Assembly: GCF_022014595.1 (NCBI RefSeq)
Contig: NZ_CP091740.1
Span: 2,778,200 to 2,842,199 of the forward strand
Source of the DNA: Solitalea lacus
Lineage (GTDB): Bacteria; Bacteroidota; Bacteroidia; Sphingobacteriales; Sphingobacteriaceae
Direction: 5' to 3'
DNA length: 64,000 bases
Numbering within the stretch: the first letter of the stretch is position 1; each line of letters opens with the position of its first letter. The notes beneath the pieces are model-generated. The model was not told the origin of the DNA, did not search any database, and saw nothing but the letters and a program-made list of their open reading frames with translations. Shown here in pieces: positions 27,089 through 35,606 of this stretch. The position numbers and the translations under genes were made by a program.

Positions 27089-27538
27089 ATGACACTAATT
27101 AAAAGAAGCTACCCGGTTAGAAACATTGAACGCGTTAACCCATTTGCACCAATGTTTAATGACTTTTTAGAAAGCATGTTTAACAACAATACCATGCCTG
27201 ATACAAGCTTTAAGACACCTGCTGTAAATGTGGTTGAAAACGCTGATGGCTATGCAATTGAACTTGCAGTTCCGGGCTTAAAGAAAGATGACTTTAACAT
27301 CGATTTAGAGAAAAACACCCTTACTGTTTCGGTTGAAAAAGAAAATGAAAGCAAAGAAGAAGGCAAAAACTATCATCGCAGAGAGTTTAGCTATACTTCA
27401 TTCAAACGTTCATTTAACTTACCAGAAACAGTGGATGTAGAAAAAATTGGAGCAGAGTACAAAGACGGAGTTTTAAGCTTAACTATTCCTAAAAAAGAGG
27501 AAGCACAGTTGAAAGCTAAACAGATCAAAGTCTCATAA
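27089..27538 (+). CDS. Small heat-shock protein, Hsp20/alpha-crystallin family
   Basis: 149 residues, ATP-independent holdase chaperone, cytoplasmic. The alpha-crystallin domain spans about 48-140 (VNVVENADGYAIELAVPGLKKDDFNIDLEKNTLTVSVEKE), with the conserved A-x-x-x-x-G-x-L-x-x-x-I-P-K near the end (EYKDGVLSLTIPKKEE). An unusually strong ribosome-binding site (AGGAGG) lies 9-14 nt before the ATG, uncommon in this genome where most starts lack one. Paired inverted sites about 100 nt upstream suggest stress control. Confidence 0.95.
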   Translation: MTLIKRSYPVRNIERVNPFAPMFNDFLESMFNNNTMPDTSFKTPAVNVVENADGYAIELAVPGLKKDDFNIDLEKNTLTVSVEKENESKEEGKNYHRREFSYTSFKRSFNLPETVDVEKIGAEYKDGVLSLTIPKKEEAQLKAKQIKVS

Positions 27539-27567
27539 AAATAGTTGTAGAGTGTTAGTTTAAGTGT

Positions 27568-27604
27568 AAAGGCCATCTCATTGTTATGATGATGGCCTTT
27601 TTAA
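27568..27604. terminator. Bidirectional terminator between hsp20 and a convergent peptidase gene
   Basis: Ten-bp stem AAAGGCCATC/GATGGCCTTT with a 13-nt loop, followed by T on the plus strand and preceded by A on the other. Confidence 0.88.
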
Positions 27605-27609
27605 CTTTA

Positions 27610-29793
27610 TTAATTCGCTTTAGCACTGCTGTTATCAGAAGCTTTCAGCTTTTGGTCGATATATTCTATCACTTTATTATACAAATGAACCCTGTCTTTA
27701 CCTCCGACATTGTGTTCATGACCAGGGTAAACAAAATAATCAACCTCCACACCGCTTTCAACACATTTTTTGATAAAATCCTGGCTATGCTGCCAAACTA
27801 CTACAGGATCTATTGTTCCATGGATTAACATCAAATTACCTTTCAAGTTCTTAGCTTTATCAAGTAATGATGCTTGTGCAAAACCTTCAGGATTGGCCTG
27901 AGGAGTATCCATGTATCGCTCGGTGTACATTATTTCGTAATAGCTCCAATCAATAACAGGCCCACCTGCAACACCAACTTTAAATACATCAGGATATTGT
28001 GTCATCAAACTAGTGGTCATAAAACCTCCATAACTCCAGCCGTGCACAGCCATTTTATCTGCATTTACAAATGGCAATGATTTCAGGTAGTTAACACCAA
28101 CAAGCTGGTCTTTCATTTCTTCCTGACCTAAATGACGGAAAGTAGCTTGCTCAAAAGCTTGCCCACGGTTTTTACTGCCTCTTCCATCTACTGTAAATAC
28201 GATATAGCCTTTATTTGCCAAATAGTACATCCAGTAAGAAGCACCAGTTGTCCAGGTATTTGTTACCATTTGAACGTTAGGACCATTGTATACATAAACT
28301 ACTACCGGATATTTTTTTGATGGATCAAAGTCGAAAGGCTTAATCATACGACCATGTAACAACGTTCCATCATTAGCTTTTAATTGAACTAAGGTATTTG
28401 ACCCGAATTTATAATCAGCAATTGGATTCTTCGAGTTTAAAAGTGCTACTGATGTTTTGCCATCAACCGACAATAAGTTTACCTTTTGAGGAACAGCTGG
28501 ACTGCTAAACGGATCAAGTATATATTTAGCATCTGCAGATAAGCTTGCCTGATCATGATAACCGCTTTCATTGGTTAAACGAGACGCAGCATACACACCA
28601 AGCTTTCCTGGCTTTTTCTTAAGATCAACCACATAAACCTGCATATCAATACTATCAGCATGATTGCCTGTAAAGAACAACTTCGTTTCAGTTGCATCAA
28701 CACCTAAATACTTGCGTACAATGATTTTACCTGTATTAATATGCTTAATCAGCTTTCCATTGAAATCATATTGATAAAACTGGTTATAACCCTTGGTTTC
28801 ACTTTGCCATAAGAATGAGTTTTTCAGGTTGATTGCCTCATGCTCAGGATGTACATACTTAGGATGAGTTTCTGTAAACAAGGTTTTAACAAACTGACCT
28901 GTAGCAGCATCGTATTGATTATACTTCAACTCATTCTGCTCACGATTAACAACTGCAATGTAAATTGATTTGTCATCGTTGCCCCAATGAATATTGGTCA
29001 AGTATTGTTCTTTTGGTTCTCCGGTTTGAAGGAATACGGTTTTCTTAGTCGCAGGATTATAAACTCCAACCGTCACTTCGTGACTTTTCATGCCTGCCAT
29101 CGGATACTTAATATTCTCCAACTTAGCCGGACGAACATCGGTGTTCACTAATGGATAGTCTGTTACCATGGTTGCATCCTCACGGTAAAATGCAAGCAGA
29201 CTGCCATTTGGCGACCAAAACGTTCCTTTAGAAATTCCAAATTCTTCACGGTGAGTACTCTTTCCGTTTTTAATTCCCCATTGGGTATCATTGGTTACCT
29301 GAACTTCAGCACCATTGATACTTACAAATAGATTATCACCCTTAGTATAAGCAGCTTTTGAATCTGTATATTCTATATCCACATTCTCTGCATCAGCAGG
29401 GAAGGAGTTCAGTGTTTTTGCCGACTTAGCCTTTACATCAAATAAAAACAACTTTCCTTCAGCACTGAAACGAAAATGGTCAGCATCAACCCAAGTTAGC
29501 TGTGGCCAGCTTCTGAACTTTGCACCGGTGGCAGCTTGAACATCATCAATAGTAACCAATACCGATGCTTTCGTATTAATTACAGAAGCAACCATTAAAT
29601 TCTTACCATCTACATAGCTGTAATTAGTGGAACCACCAACCCATTGCAAACCACGAAGGCGGTCTTCTCCGAATTTTGTAAAACGCCCCAGGATAGCATC
29701 TTGCAAGGTAATTTCTTTGCTTTGTGCAAAAACAGTCTGCGACCCTGAAATCAACAGAAACGCAAAGGCAATAAACTTGTAATTAAACTTCAT
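27610..29793 (-). CDS. S9 family dipeptidyl peptidase (DPP IV-like)
   Basis: 727 residues from the ATG at 29793, chosen because a signal peptide begins there (MKFNYKFIAFAFLLISGSQTVFAQ); a start 48 nt upstream would put a hydrophilic extension ahead of it. N-terminal eight-bladed beta-propeller (residues about 60-470) then alpha/beta hydrolase. Catalytic triad: Ser in HGWSYGGFMT (about 590), Asp in HGTIDPVVVW, His in YPGHEHNVGGKD. Such periplasmic enzymes cut dipeptides (often X-Pro) from the N-terminus of peptides. It shares a terminator with hsp20. Confidence 0.93.
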   Translation of the reverse strand: MKFNYKFIAFAFLLISGSQTVFAQSKEITLQDAILGRFTKFGEDRLRGLQWVGGSTNYSYVDGKNLMVASVINTKASVLVTIDDVQAATGAKFRSWPQLTWVDADHFRFSAEGKLFLFDVKAKSAKTLNSFPADAENVDIEYTDSKAAYTKGDNLFVSINGAEVQVTNDTQWGIKNGKSTHREEFGISKGTFWSPNGSLLAFYREDATMVTDYPLVNTDVRPAKLENIKYPMAGMKSHEVTVGVYNPATKKTVFLQTGEPKEQYLTNIHWGNDDKSIYIAVVNREQNELKYNQYDAATGQFVKTLFTETHPKYVHPEHEAINLKNSFLWQSETKGYNQFYQYDFNGKLIKHINTGKIIVRKYLGVDATETKLFFTGNHADSIDMQVYVVDLKKKPGKLGVYAASRLTNESGYHDQASLSADAKYILDPFSSPAVPQKVNLLSVDGKTSVALLNSKNPIADYKFGSNTLVQLKANDGTLLHGRMIKPFDFDPSKKYPVVVYVYNGPNVQMVTNTWTTGASYWMYYLANKGYIVFTVDGRGSKNRGQAFEQATFRHLGQEEMKDQLVGVNYLKSLPFVNADKMAVHGWSYGGFMTTSLMTQYPDVFKVGVAGGPVIDWSYYEIMYTERYMDTPQANPEGFAQASLLDKAKNLKGNLMLIHGTIDPVVVWQHSQDFIKKCVESGVEVDYFVYPGHEHNVGGKDRVHLYNKVIEYIDQKLKASDNSSAKAN

Positions 29794-29903
29794 TCTACTA
29801 GTTGGATTTGCTAAAGCGCCAAAATTATTGATTCTATTCACTTTATGTGAATTTTATAAGTGCTTAGTTGTATTTTATTTGTGACGAACTGCCTGAAAAC
29901 TAA

Positions 29904-29939
29904 AAGAGATGACACAATTTCTTGCATCATCTCTTAAAA
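29904..29939 (-). terminator. Terminator after the M28 peptidase gene
   Basis: Nine-bp stem AAGAGATGA/TCATCTCTT with a 14-nt loop; on the minus strand TTTTAGTTTT follows. Confidence 0.82.
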
Positions 29940-29958
29940 TAATATTGTTAAAGTTTTG

Positions 29959-31242
29959 TTATTGCAACTGAGTAGTATCTACTCTGCTAGGAGTATCTTT
30001 TCCGCTGATAATTGAAGTAGAGCTTAAAGCAATAGCTTTAATTATATTAGCCATATTGGTTAAATTCAACGTACTTACTTCGTCAGAAACTTTGTGATAA
30101 TTTGGCTCAACATCCATCTTAGAGGTTGAGATAGTATGCGCAGGCACACCTTTACGGGCTAGGGTAGCGTTATCGCTTCGGTAAAACAAACTTTGCTCTA
30201 GATAAGGATCCGGATAAAACTTGAACTGAGTTCCATCAAGGTTTTTCTGCATAATCTCACCCATATTTGATTTATCAAAACCGGTAATATAAGCTGCGTT
30301 TTCGCCCCATTTACTTTCGGTACCAATCATTTCAATATTAAACATGGCTGCAACCTTTGCAGGATTTAACTGGTTTGAAAAATACTGGGAACCAAATCCG
30401 CCGACTTCTTCAGCTGTAAAAGCTACAAAAATTATCGAGCGTTCGTTATTTTTTAGTGATTTGAAATACTTAGCCAAAGAAATCACAGCAGTTGTTCCGG
30501 CCGCATCATCATTTGCTCCATTATAAATAGAATCCGGTTTTCCTGAATTCTCAATTCCAATATGATCATAATGCGAAGAGAAGATTACATATTCATTTTT
30601 GAGTTTCCTTCCAGGCAACACCCCAACAACGTTAGATAATTTTAAGTCCTGGATTTCGTGTTCGGCTTCAATTGTGTAACCCTTTATCTCTTCATTTGAA
30701 AGAACAAACACTACGTTTTTATCGGTTTTAAACAGATACTTCTTAAGAAAAATGAGCCTGTTAAAGTTTTTTGCAAAAGATAAATCAACCTGAACAATAT
30801 AATTTTTATCTGCTTGAATAAAGGATTGAGCAGCACCAAATAAATTCTGCCCGGCTTTTATATATCCTTTTTCATAGTTTAATTGTTCAGTAATTTTAAC
30901 CTTCGGCTGAGCAGTAAACACCAATACGTTTTTCGACTCAAAATTTTTGTTATTTATAGTTGCACTAGTACTAATAAATTTAGGCTGTACCATTGAAAAA
31001 GTCTGCAAATAAGAGCCGTTTTTATCTAAAGGCTCCAGACCAGCCTTTTTAAATTCAGTACTTATAAACTCTGCAGCTTTATCAATAGAAGGAGTAAATG
31101 TAGCCCTTCCTTTCATATTGTCGTGAGCCAGAATCGTCTCTACTCTGGTTATTTCTTTTTCATTAAAAATACCATCTAAAGATTGGGAACAAGCAACTCC
31201 GCTAACGAAAAGCGAAGCTCCAATAAGATAAAAAGCTTTCAT
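29959..31242 (-). CDS. Secreted M28 family zinc peptidase
   Basis: 427 residues with an N-terminal signal peptide; Cys18 might be lipidated, though the -3 residue is Gly, unlike a normal lipobox. Metal-ligand pattern of M28 aminopeptidases is visible: HYDHIG (His), NGANDDAAGT (Asp), AFTAEEVGGFGS (catalytic Glu pair), FNIEMIGT (third ligand as Glu instead of the common Asp) and YHKVSDE (last His). It is expected to trim N-terminal residues of peptides in the periplasm. Neighbour bioD is 20 nt upstream on the same strand; a functional link is unlikely. Confidence 0.9.
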   Translation of the reverse strand: MKAFYLIGASLFVSGVACSQSLDGIFNEKEITRVETILAHDNMKGRATFTPSIDKAAEFISTEFKKAGLEPLDKNGSYLQTFSMVQPKFISTSATINNKNFESKNVLVFTAQPKVKITEQLNYEKGYIKAGQNLFGAAQSFIQADKNYIVQVDLSFAKNFNRLIFLKKYLFKTDKNVVFVLSNEEIKGYTIEAEHEIQDLKLSNVVGVLPGRKLKNEYVIFSSHYDHIGIENSGKPDSIYNGANDDAAGTTAVISLAKYFKSLKNNERSIIFVAFTAEEVGGFGSQYFSNQLNPAKVAAMFNIEMIGTESKWGENAAYITGFDKSNMGEIMQKNLDGTQFKFYPDPYLEQSLFYRSDNATLARKGVPAHTISTSKMDVEPNYHKVSDEVSTLNLTNMANIIKAIALSSTSIISGKDTPSRVDTTQLQ

Positions 31243-31262
31243 GTAATTTTTTTTGCTAATAA

Positions 31263-31892
31263 CTAAGCTGTTAAATTAATTAAATTTCCTAAGGCTGAAA
31301 TAGTCTCCTTAGATATGTCAGAAATTTCTGGAATTCTGCCTAAGCAATTCAATTTTGAGTAATTAAGGATATACTCTTCAGAATTGGCATTAGTTTCACC
31401 ATTAAAAACGATTCCCTTTATAGGTATCAATCTGCTTTTTAATAATTCTATGGATAACAGGGTATGATTGATGCTTCCCAAATAGTTTTTGGAAACCAAA
31501 ATCACTTCAGCACCTAACTTTTGGATAAGGTCAACAATCAAATCCTTGTCATTCAAGGGAACCATTAAACCGCCAGCACCTTCAATAATTAATTGATTGC
31601 TGGTTTGAGGTAGCTTAAACTTATTCAGTTCAATAGTTACACCATCAATTTCAGCAGATTTATGTGGTGAAAATGGTTGGGTTAATCGGTATGTTTCAGG
31701 ATGAAAAATTGATGTTTGATTACTAACCAATGATTGTACGGTTAGGGTATCAGCAGTATCCAAATCACCTGATTGTACCGGTTTCCAATAATCAGCATGT
31801 AGCTTTTCAACTACTATTGCCGATACCAATGTTTTTCCAATTCCGGTACCAATTCCTGTAATAAAATAAGGTTTTTTTTGACTATGGCTCAT
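31263..31892 (-). CDS. bioD: Dethiobiotin synthetase
   Basis: 209 residues. It carboxylates 7,8-diaminopelargonate to dethiobiotin using ATP. P-loop GIGTGIGKTLVSAIV (13-27), substrate loop YWKPVQSGD, IIEGAGGLMVPLN with the catalytic region. bioF lies 2.3 kb upstream on the same strand, separated from bioD by nagA and an opposite-strand AT-rich gene pair, so the ancestral cluster has been split. bioA and bioB are not in the window. Confidence 0.95.
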   Translation of the reverse strand: MSHSQKKPYFITGIGTGIGKTLVSAIVVEKLHADYWKPVQSGDLDTADTLTVQSLVSNQTSIFHPETYRLTQPFSPHKSAEIDGVTIELNKFKLPQTSNQLIIEGAGGLMVPLNDKDLIVDLIQKLGAEVILVSKNYLGSINHTLLSIELLKSRLIPIKGIVFNGETNANSEEYILNYSKLNCLGRIPEISDISKETISALGNLINLTA

Positions 31893-32062
31893 TTATGGGG
31901 GAACATAACTTCAGGGGCCAAAGTTATAGTTTTAGTTAATTTATGAGTTAACGAAATAAGCTAAAAAACATTCCGAAGGGTATAAAGTGGATGAAATACT
32001 GAAATCTAAAAAACTCAAATGTATAGGGATTTTCAATAATTATATAATATATTATAATATTA

Positions 32063-32070
32063 TATATTTG
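32063..32070 (+). promoter_or_regulatory. Candidate -7 box for the AT-rich two-gene islet
   Basis: TATATTTG (TAnnTTTG) at the end of a very AT-rich stretch; the -33 TTG is not clear. About 45 nt before the first islet gene. Confidence 0.45.
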
Positions 32071-32114
32071 TATTGATACAAGTTTATAGTTATAGTTATA
32101 AACCGGTTATTGTC

Positions 32115-32297
32115 ATGGGGAAAAATAAGTTTATTAATAATAATGTAGGTGGTGTTATAGTTGTTTCTAAAGATGCTAAAATAGCAATGGATCCTAAAAC
32201 TAATACACAGATCAGTCACGTACTTAATTTCAGAAAGGTCCCAAAAGAACTTATTGATAAGAATCGTGTTACTGGTTATACCCTTCTATTGCCTTAG
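32115..32297 (+). CDS. Small hypothetical protein of the AT-rich islet
   Basis: 60 residues from the ATG at 32115 (MGKNKFINNNVGG); a TTG 42 nt upstream would overlap the promoter box. Basic, AT-rich codon use, no signal peptide or known motif; internal VSKDAKIAMDPKTNTQISH and VPKELIDKNRVTGYTLL. Followed 24 nt later by a second unrecognised gene on the same strand. Function unknown. Confidence 0.5.
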   Translation: MGKNKFINNNVGGVIVVSKDAKIAMDPKTNTQISHVLNFRKVPKELIDKNRVTGYTLLLP

Positions 32298-32321
32298 TTT
32301 TTTGAATGTTTGACTCTTCCT

Positions 32322-32726
32322 ATGATTTTCGATTGGCTAATCGAATTAAAACAATTTGACAATGATCTTTATGCAATAAAATATTTTGATAAAAATCATT
32401 CATTATCATCAAACAAATTTAATCTTACAAATCATTTACCGCTAAAAAAAACGCATTTCCCAACAAGAATAATGGCAACATGTGTTTTAATAATGTTTAA
32501 AATTTATCAAACTAACCCAAATGTATCATTTGTTTTTACCGGTTCTCCGTCAAAAGGGGAAAGTAAAAGTGATACTAGAAGATTTAGGATTTATTCTTAT
32601 TTAGTTTGGAATAAATTTGGTCGTATAACTTTCTCTCACCGCTTCGATGTAGATAATAGTTGCTATCTACTATTTAATAACGCTAGAGGAGGTTTGAAAA
32701 ATCTCTTTCAAATAAGTAACTACTAA
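32322..32726 (+). CDS. Hypothetical protein of an uncharacterised Bacteroidota family
   Basis: 134 residues from ATG 32322 (MIFDWLIELKQFDNDL); an in-frame TTG at 32310 is possible. The central segment FVFTGSPSKGESKSDTRRFRIYSYLVWNKFGRITFSHRFD (about 71-110), with a TRRFRIY core, looks like a conserved motif, and I have the impression of a recurring family with 'NTKRFRIY' patterns, but I cannot name it. No transmembrane helices or catalytic motifs. It forms an AT-rich islet with the 60-residue gene, inserted between bioD and nagA. Confidence 0.55.
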   Translation: MIFDWLIELKQFDNDLYAIKYFDKNHSLSSNKFNLTNHLPLKKTHFPTRIMATCVLIMFKIYQTNPNVSFVFTGSPSKGESKSDTRRFRIYSYLVWNKFGRITFSHRFDVDNSCYLLFNNARGGLKNLFQISNY

Positions 32727-32906
32727 CTATAAGTAGGGGCCTCTATTCAGGCATATATTTGAAGCGACGAATTATTCGTTAACATATTTTCTCCCTCAGG
32801 TTTCTCAAATACACCTTCTCTGATACTGCCGATCAATAAGAAAAATATAAAAAAGAGCTCAAATGATAGGTAAAGGACGAGGAAGAAAATTATATACCAA
32901 GCTATT

Positions 32907-32939
32907 AAAAACGTCATTAATACAATGATTAATGGCGTT
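32907..32939 (-). terminator. Hairpin terminator-like element, minus strand
   Basis: Stem AACGCCATTAAT/ATTAATGACGTT (11 of 12 pairs) with CATTGT loop on the minus strand, followed by TTTAAT. It could be a second terminator behind nagA or close the converging gene pair. Confidence 0.6.
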
Positions 32940-32982
32940 AATTGTGACCCCAGAGAGACTTGGAATACTTAGTGTACAATTC

Positions 32983-33020
32983 ATTGTATAGAAGATTTAC
33001 GTTTAAACCTTCTATACAAT
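32983..33020 (-). terminator. Hairpin just downstream of nagA
   Basis: Perfect 12-bp stem ATTGTATAGAAG/CTTCTATACAAT with a 14-nt loop, 8 nt after the nagA stop on the minus strand. The T-run is weak, and an overlapping short dyad TACAAT/ATTGTA lies inside. Confidence 0.6.
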
Positions 33021-33028
33021 CTTATTAA

Positions 33029-34150
33029 TTAATCATTAGTAATTATTTCACCATTGGCAATTGTATAATGAACATTGTAATTATCATCAAAAACCACAAA
33101 ATCAGCCGCATAACCTGGCGCAACTTTACCCAAATAATGATCCAGATTAATCACCTTTGCAGGACCAGTAGAAGCCATGCGAAGCGCTTCTTCAACATCA
33201 ATACCCGCTTTTTCAATACAGTTTTTAACTGCTTTCATCATAGTGAGAGCCGAACCTGCTAAAGTCCCGTTTACATCCACAAACCTATCTGTTTCAGCCT
33301 TATATACATAATCTCCTTTCAGGTTTTCAACCACTGCATCAGTAATGATGAACAAGCGGTCTTTCATAATTTTTTTACTGATTCTTACTGAAGCAAAATC
33401 AGTATGAACACCATCAGGAATAATACTTGAATAAACCGATTCTGAATCATAAATGGCACCAACCAAACCTGGTTCCCTATGATTAAACCCTGACATGGCA
33501 TTGAACAGATGAGTAGCTACTTTTACCCCCATATTGAATACACCATTAGCCTGATCATAAGTAGCATTACTGTGCCCTACAGAAACAATAATATTATTTT
33601 CATGTAAGAACTCAACACACTCTTCAGTACACTGTTCCGGAGCCACTGTAATCATTTTTACAGCTCCTGCACTTTCGTCAACCAGTTTTTTCAGGTGTTT
33701 GATTGTTAAGGGCTGTATAAACCGTTCAATATGAGCTCCTTTTTTCTCCGCATTTATGAAAGGTCCTTCTAAATGCAAACCAATTAAACCCGGTCCGCCT
33801 TCGTCCAGGTACTCTCTGGTTGCTTTAATACATTTAGAGATGGTTTCTGGTGAACTGGTTGGAATGGTGATCAAAAAGCTGGTGGTACCTACTTTTTGAA
33901 AACTTTCGGCAATTCGATAAAGCCCTTGTTTGCTTGCATTGGTAGAAAATAAAATGGCATCGCCCCCGTAAACCTGTAAGTCAATAAAACCCGGAGCAAG
34001 ATTTAATCCGTTTAAATTAAAGGTCCGTATATCACTTGGCAGATCTTTTTCGTTAATAATATCAATGATACTGTTTTCATCAATTAAAATAGCCTTACGA
34101 TACTCGAGACCGGTTCCGGTGTAAATGGTAGAATTTGTTATCGCATACAT
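33029..34150 (-). CDS. nagA: N-acetylglucosamine-6-phosphate deacetylase
   Basis: 373 residues from ATG 34150, where the first beta strand of the metal-hydrolase fold begins (MYAITNSTIYTG); a start 57 nt upstream would add a low-quality extension. Amidohydrolase fold: GLNLAPGFIDLQVYGG, catalytic LHLEGPFINAEKKGAH, HSNATYDQA (metal His), THLFNAMSGFNHREPGLVG, TDAVV with the catalytic Asp. It removes acetate from GlcNAc-6-P in amino-sugar and cell-wall recycling. nagB is not here. It sits inside the split bio gene region. Confidence 0.95.
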   Translation of the reverse strand: MYAITNSTIYTGTGLEYRKAILIDENSIIDIINEKDLPSDIRTFNLNGLNLAPGFIDLQVYGGDAILFSTNASKQGLYRIAESFQKVGTTSFLITIPTSSPETISKCIKATREYLDEGGPGLIGLHLEGPFINAEKKGAHIERFIQPLTIKHLKKLVDESAGAVKMITVAPEQCTEECVEFLHENNIIVSVGHSNATYDQANGVFNMGVKVATHLFNAMSGFNHREPGLVGAIYDSESVYSSIIPDGVHTDFASVRISKKIMKDRLFIITDAVVENLKGDYVYKAETDRFVDVNGTLAGSALTMMKAVKNCIEKAGIDVEEALRMASTGPAKVINLDHYLGKVAPGYAADFVVFDDNYNVHYTIANGEIITND

Positions 34151-34224
34151 ACTAAAAGGTTTGGTTTTACAAGGGATAAATAGAGTAAATAGATTCTTGA
34201 TTACCAACTACCAATAGTTATTTT

Positions 34225-35349
34225 TTATAAGTTTTGATTGATTTCATTTGCCAATCTAGCTACATCTTCATCACTATTAAACAAGTGAAGGCAAATGCGT
34301 AATCTTTCTTTGCCTTTTTCAACGGTTGGCGAGCGAACCGCTCCTACACTAAACCCGTTTTTTTTCAAACTTTCTGCTGCAGCAACCACCGTCTCATTTC
34401 CCTCCACAATAATAGACTGAATAGGAGCACTACTCTCTAACAACTGAATTCTGCTACTCAGTTTCGACTTGAACAAGTCAATCTTATCCCTTAATAATTT
34501 TTGAAGTTCTGGATGCACATTTAAATAATGATAAGCCATTTTAACGGCAACCAACGAATGAAAGGGCGCTGCTGTTGTAAAAATGAAACTGCGTGCTGTA
34601 TTAATTAAGAAATCCCGCAGGTTAGTTGAGCCTAAAACAATGGCCCCGTGAGAACCAATGGCTTTCCCAAAGGTGTGAATGCGCACAAACACTTTACTTT
34701 CAAGTCCTAATTCGGAAACCAAACCCTTACCACAATACCCTAACACGCCGGCTCCATGCGCTTCGTCAATAATGATATTTGCATTGTATTTGGCTGCCAA
34801 TTCAACCATGGCTTTTAAATCAGGCGAATCACCATCCATTGAATAAATGCTTTCAATACCTATAAAAATGTTGCCCCTTGCTACTTTTAGTTTCTGCTCC
34901 AGACTGCCTAAATCATTATGCATGAATTTATACCTGGTTGCATAACTCAATCTTGCCCCATCAATAATACAGGCGTGAACCTTTTCATCTAAAATAATTG
35001 TATCGCCTTTTTGCGGAATGGAGGAAAAAACGCCCAAATTGGCATCATAGCCCGAATTAAACAATAAACCCGCCTGAGCATTATGTTGAGCGCTTAACCA
35101 TTGCTCCAATTCTGTCGCGTAATTGGTATTGCCTGAAATTAATCTTGAGCCAGTAGAACCAATCAAATAATCGGGATACTTGTTCAATTCTTCATCAATA
35201 AGTTGTTTAAGCTCTGCACAGTGGGCTAAGCCTAAATAATCATTCGATGAAAAATCAACCAAATCAGAATCGGGCTTAAGTGCCCTAAGTAAATGCTTTG
35301 ATTGTAGGTTGGTTAACTGACTGGCTAAAAAGGCCTCTATAGTGTTCAT
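34225..35349 (-). CDS. bioF: 8-amino-7-oxononanoate synthase
   Basis: 374 residues from the ATG at 35349; a longer frame from 35400 adds an unlikely 17 residues. PLP enzyme of the alpha-oxoamine synthase family: SSNDYLGLA (33-41), GSTGSRLISGNTNYATELE, DEAHGAG (195-201), and Schiff-base lysine K229 in HTFGKAIGSHGA. It condenses pimeloyl-thioester with alanine, the first committed step of biotin synthesis. nagA lies directly downstream. Confidence 0.94.
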   Translation of the reverse strand: MNTIEAFLASQLTNLQSKHLLRALKPDSDLVDFSSNDYLGLAHCAELKQLIDEELNKYPDYLIGSTGSRLISGNTNYATELEQWLSAQHNAQAGLLFNSGYDANLGVFSSIPQKGDTIILDEKVHACIIDGARLSYATRYKFMHNDLGSLEQKLKVARGNIFIGIESIYSMDGDSPDLKAMVELAAKYNANIIIDEAHGAGVLGYCGKGLVSELGLESKVFVRIHTFGKAIGSHGAIVLGSTNLRDFLINTARSFIFTTAAPFHSLVAVKMAYHYLNVHPELQKLLRDKIDLFKSKLSSRIQLLESSAPIQSIIVEGNETVVAAAESLKKNGFSVGAVRSPTVEKGKERLRICLHLFNSDEDVARLANEINQNL

Positions 35350-35445
35350 TAAGGTTGTGTATTGAGCATGCAATTTAAAAAGATGCAATGAAAGCACCAT
35401 ATTAATACCTCAATAAGTCAATTTATGCTCATATATAAACTTTCC

Positions 35446-35490
35446 CTTCATTTCTTTTGCTTACACAAAAGAAATCAAGCAAAAAAAGTA
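35446..35490. repeat. REP-like palindromic intergenic sequence
   Basis: Perfect inverted repeat ATTTCTTTT/AAAAGAAAT at 35450-35458 and 35467-35475 with an 8-nt loop, embedded in a pattern (TTTCTTTTGCTTxxACAAAAGAAA) that recurs in intergenic regions of unrelated bacteria. Only one copy was noticed here. Confidence 0.5.
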
Positions 35491-35606
35491 TAAATCCGAA
35501 AGCTTCAAATCTTCCTGTCGGAATGTCTTGTTGAAATCACTCAATCAAATTTGTACCGATATTTTTTATTATTTGCCTTCATCTAAATCACCTATTCCCA
35601 AGAATT

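Larger units (their letters stand above)
32727..33028. other. Intergenic region between islet genes and nagA
   Basis: 302 nt. Contains two hairpins (32907-32939 and 32983-33020), the first with a T-run on the minus strand. No gene recognised; the rest is AT-rich and featureless by eye. Confidence 0.6.

Noticed and set aside
29794-29841. Longer N-terminus for the S9 peptidase
   Set aside because: The extra 16 residues precede a good signal peptide that starts at the ATG at 29793.
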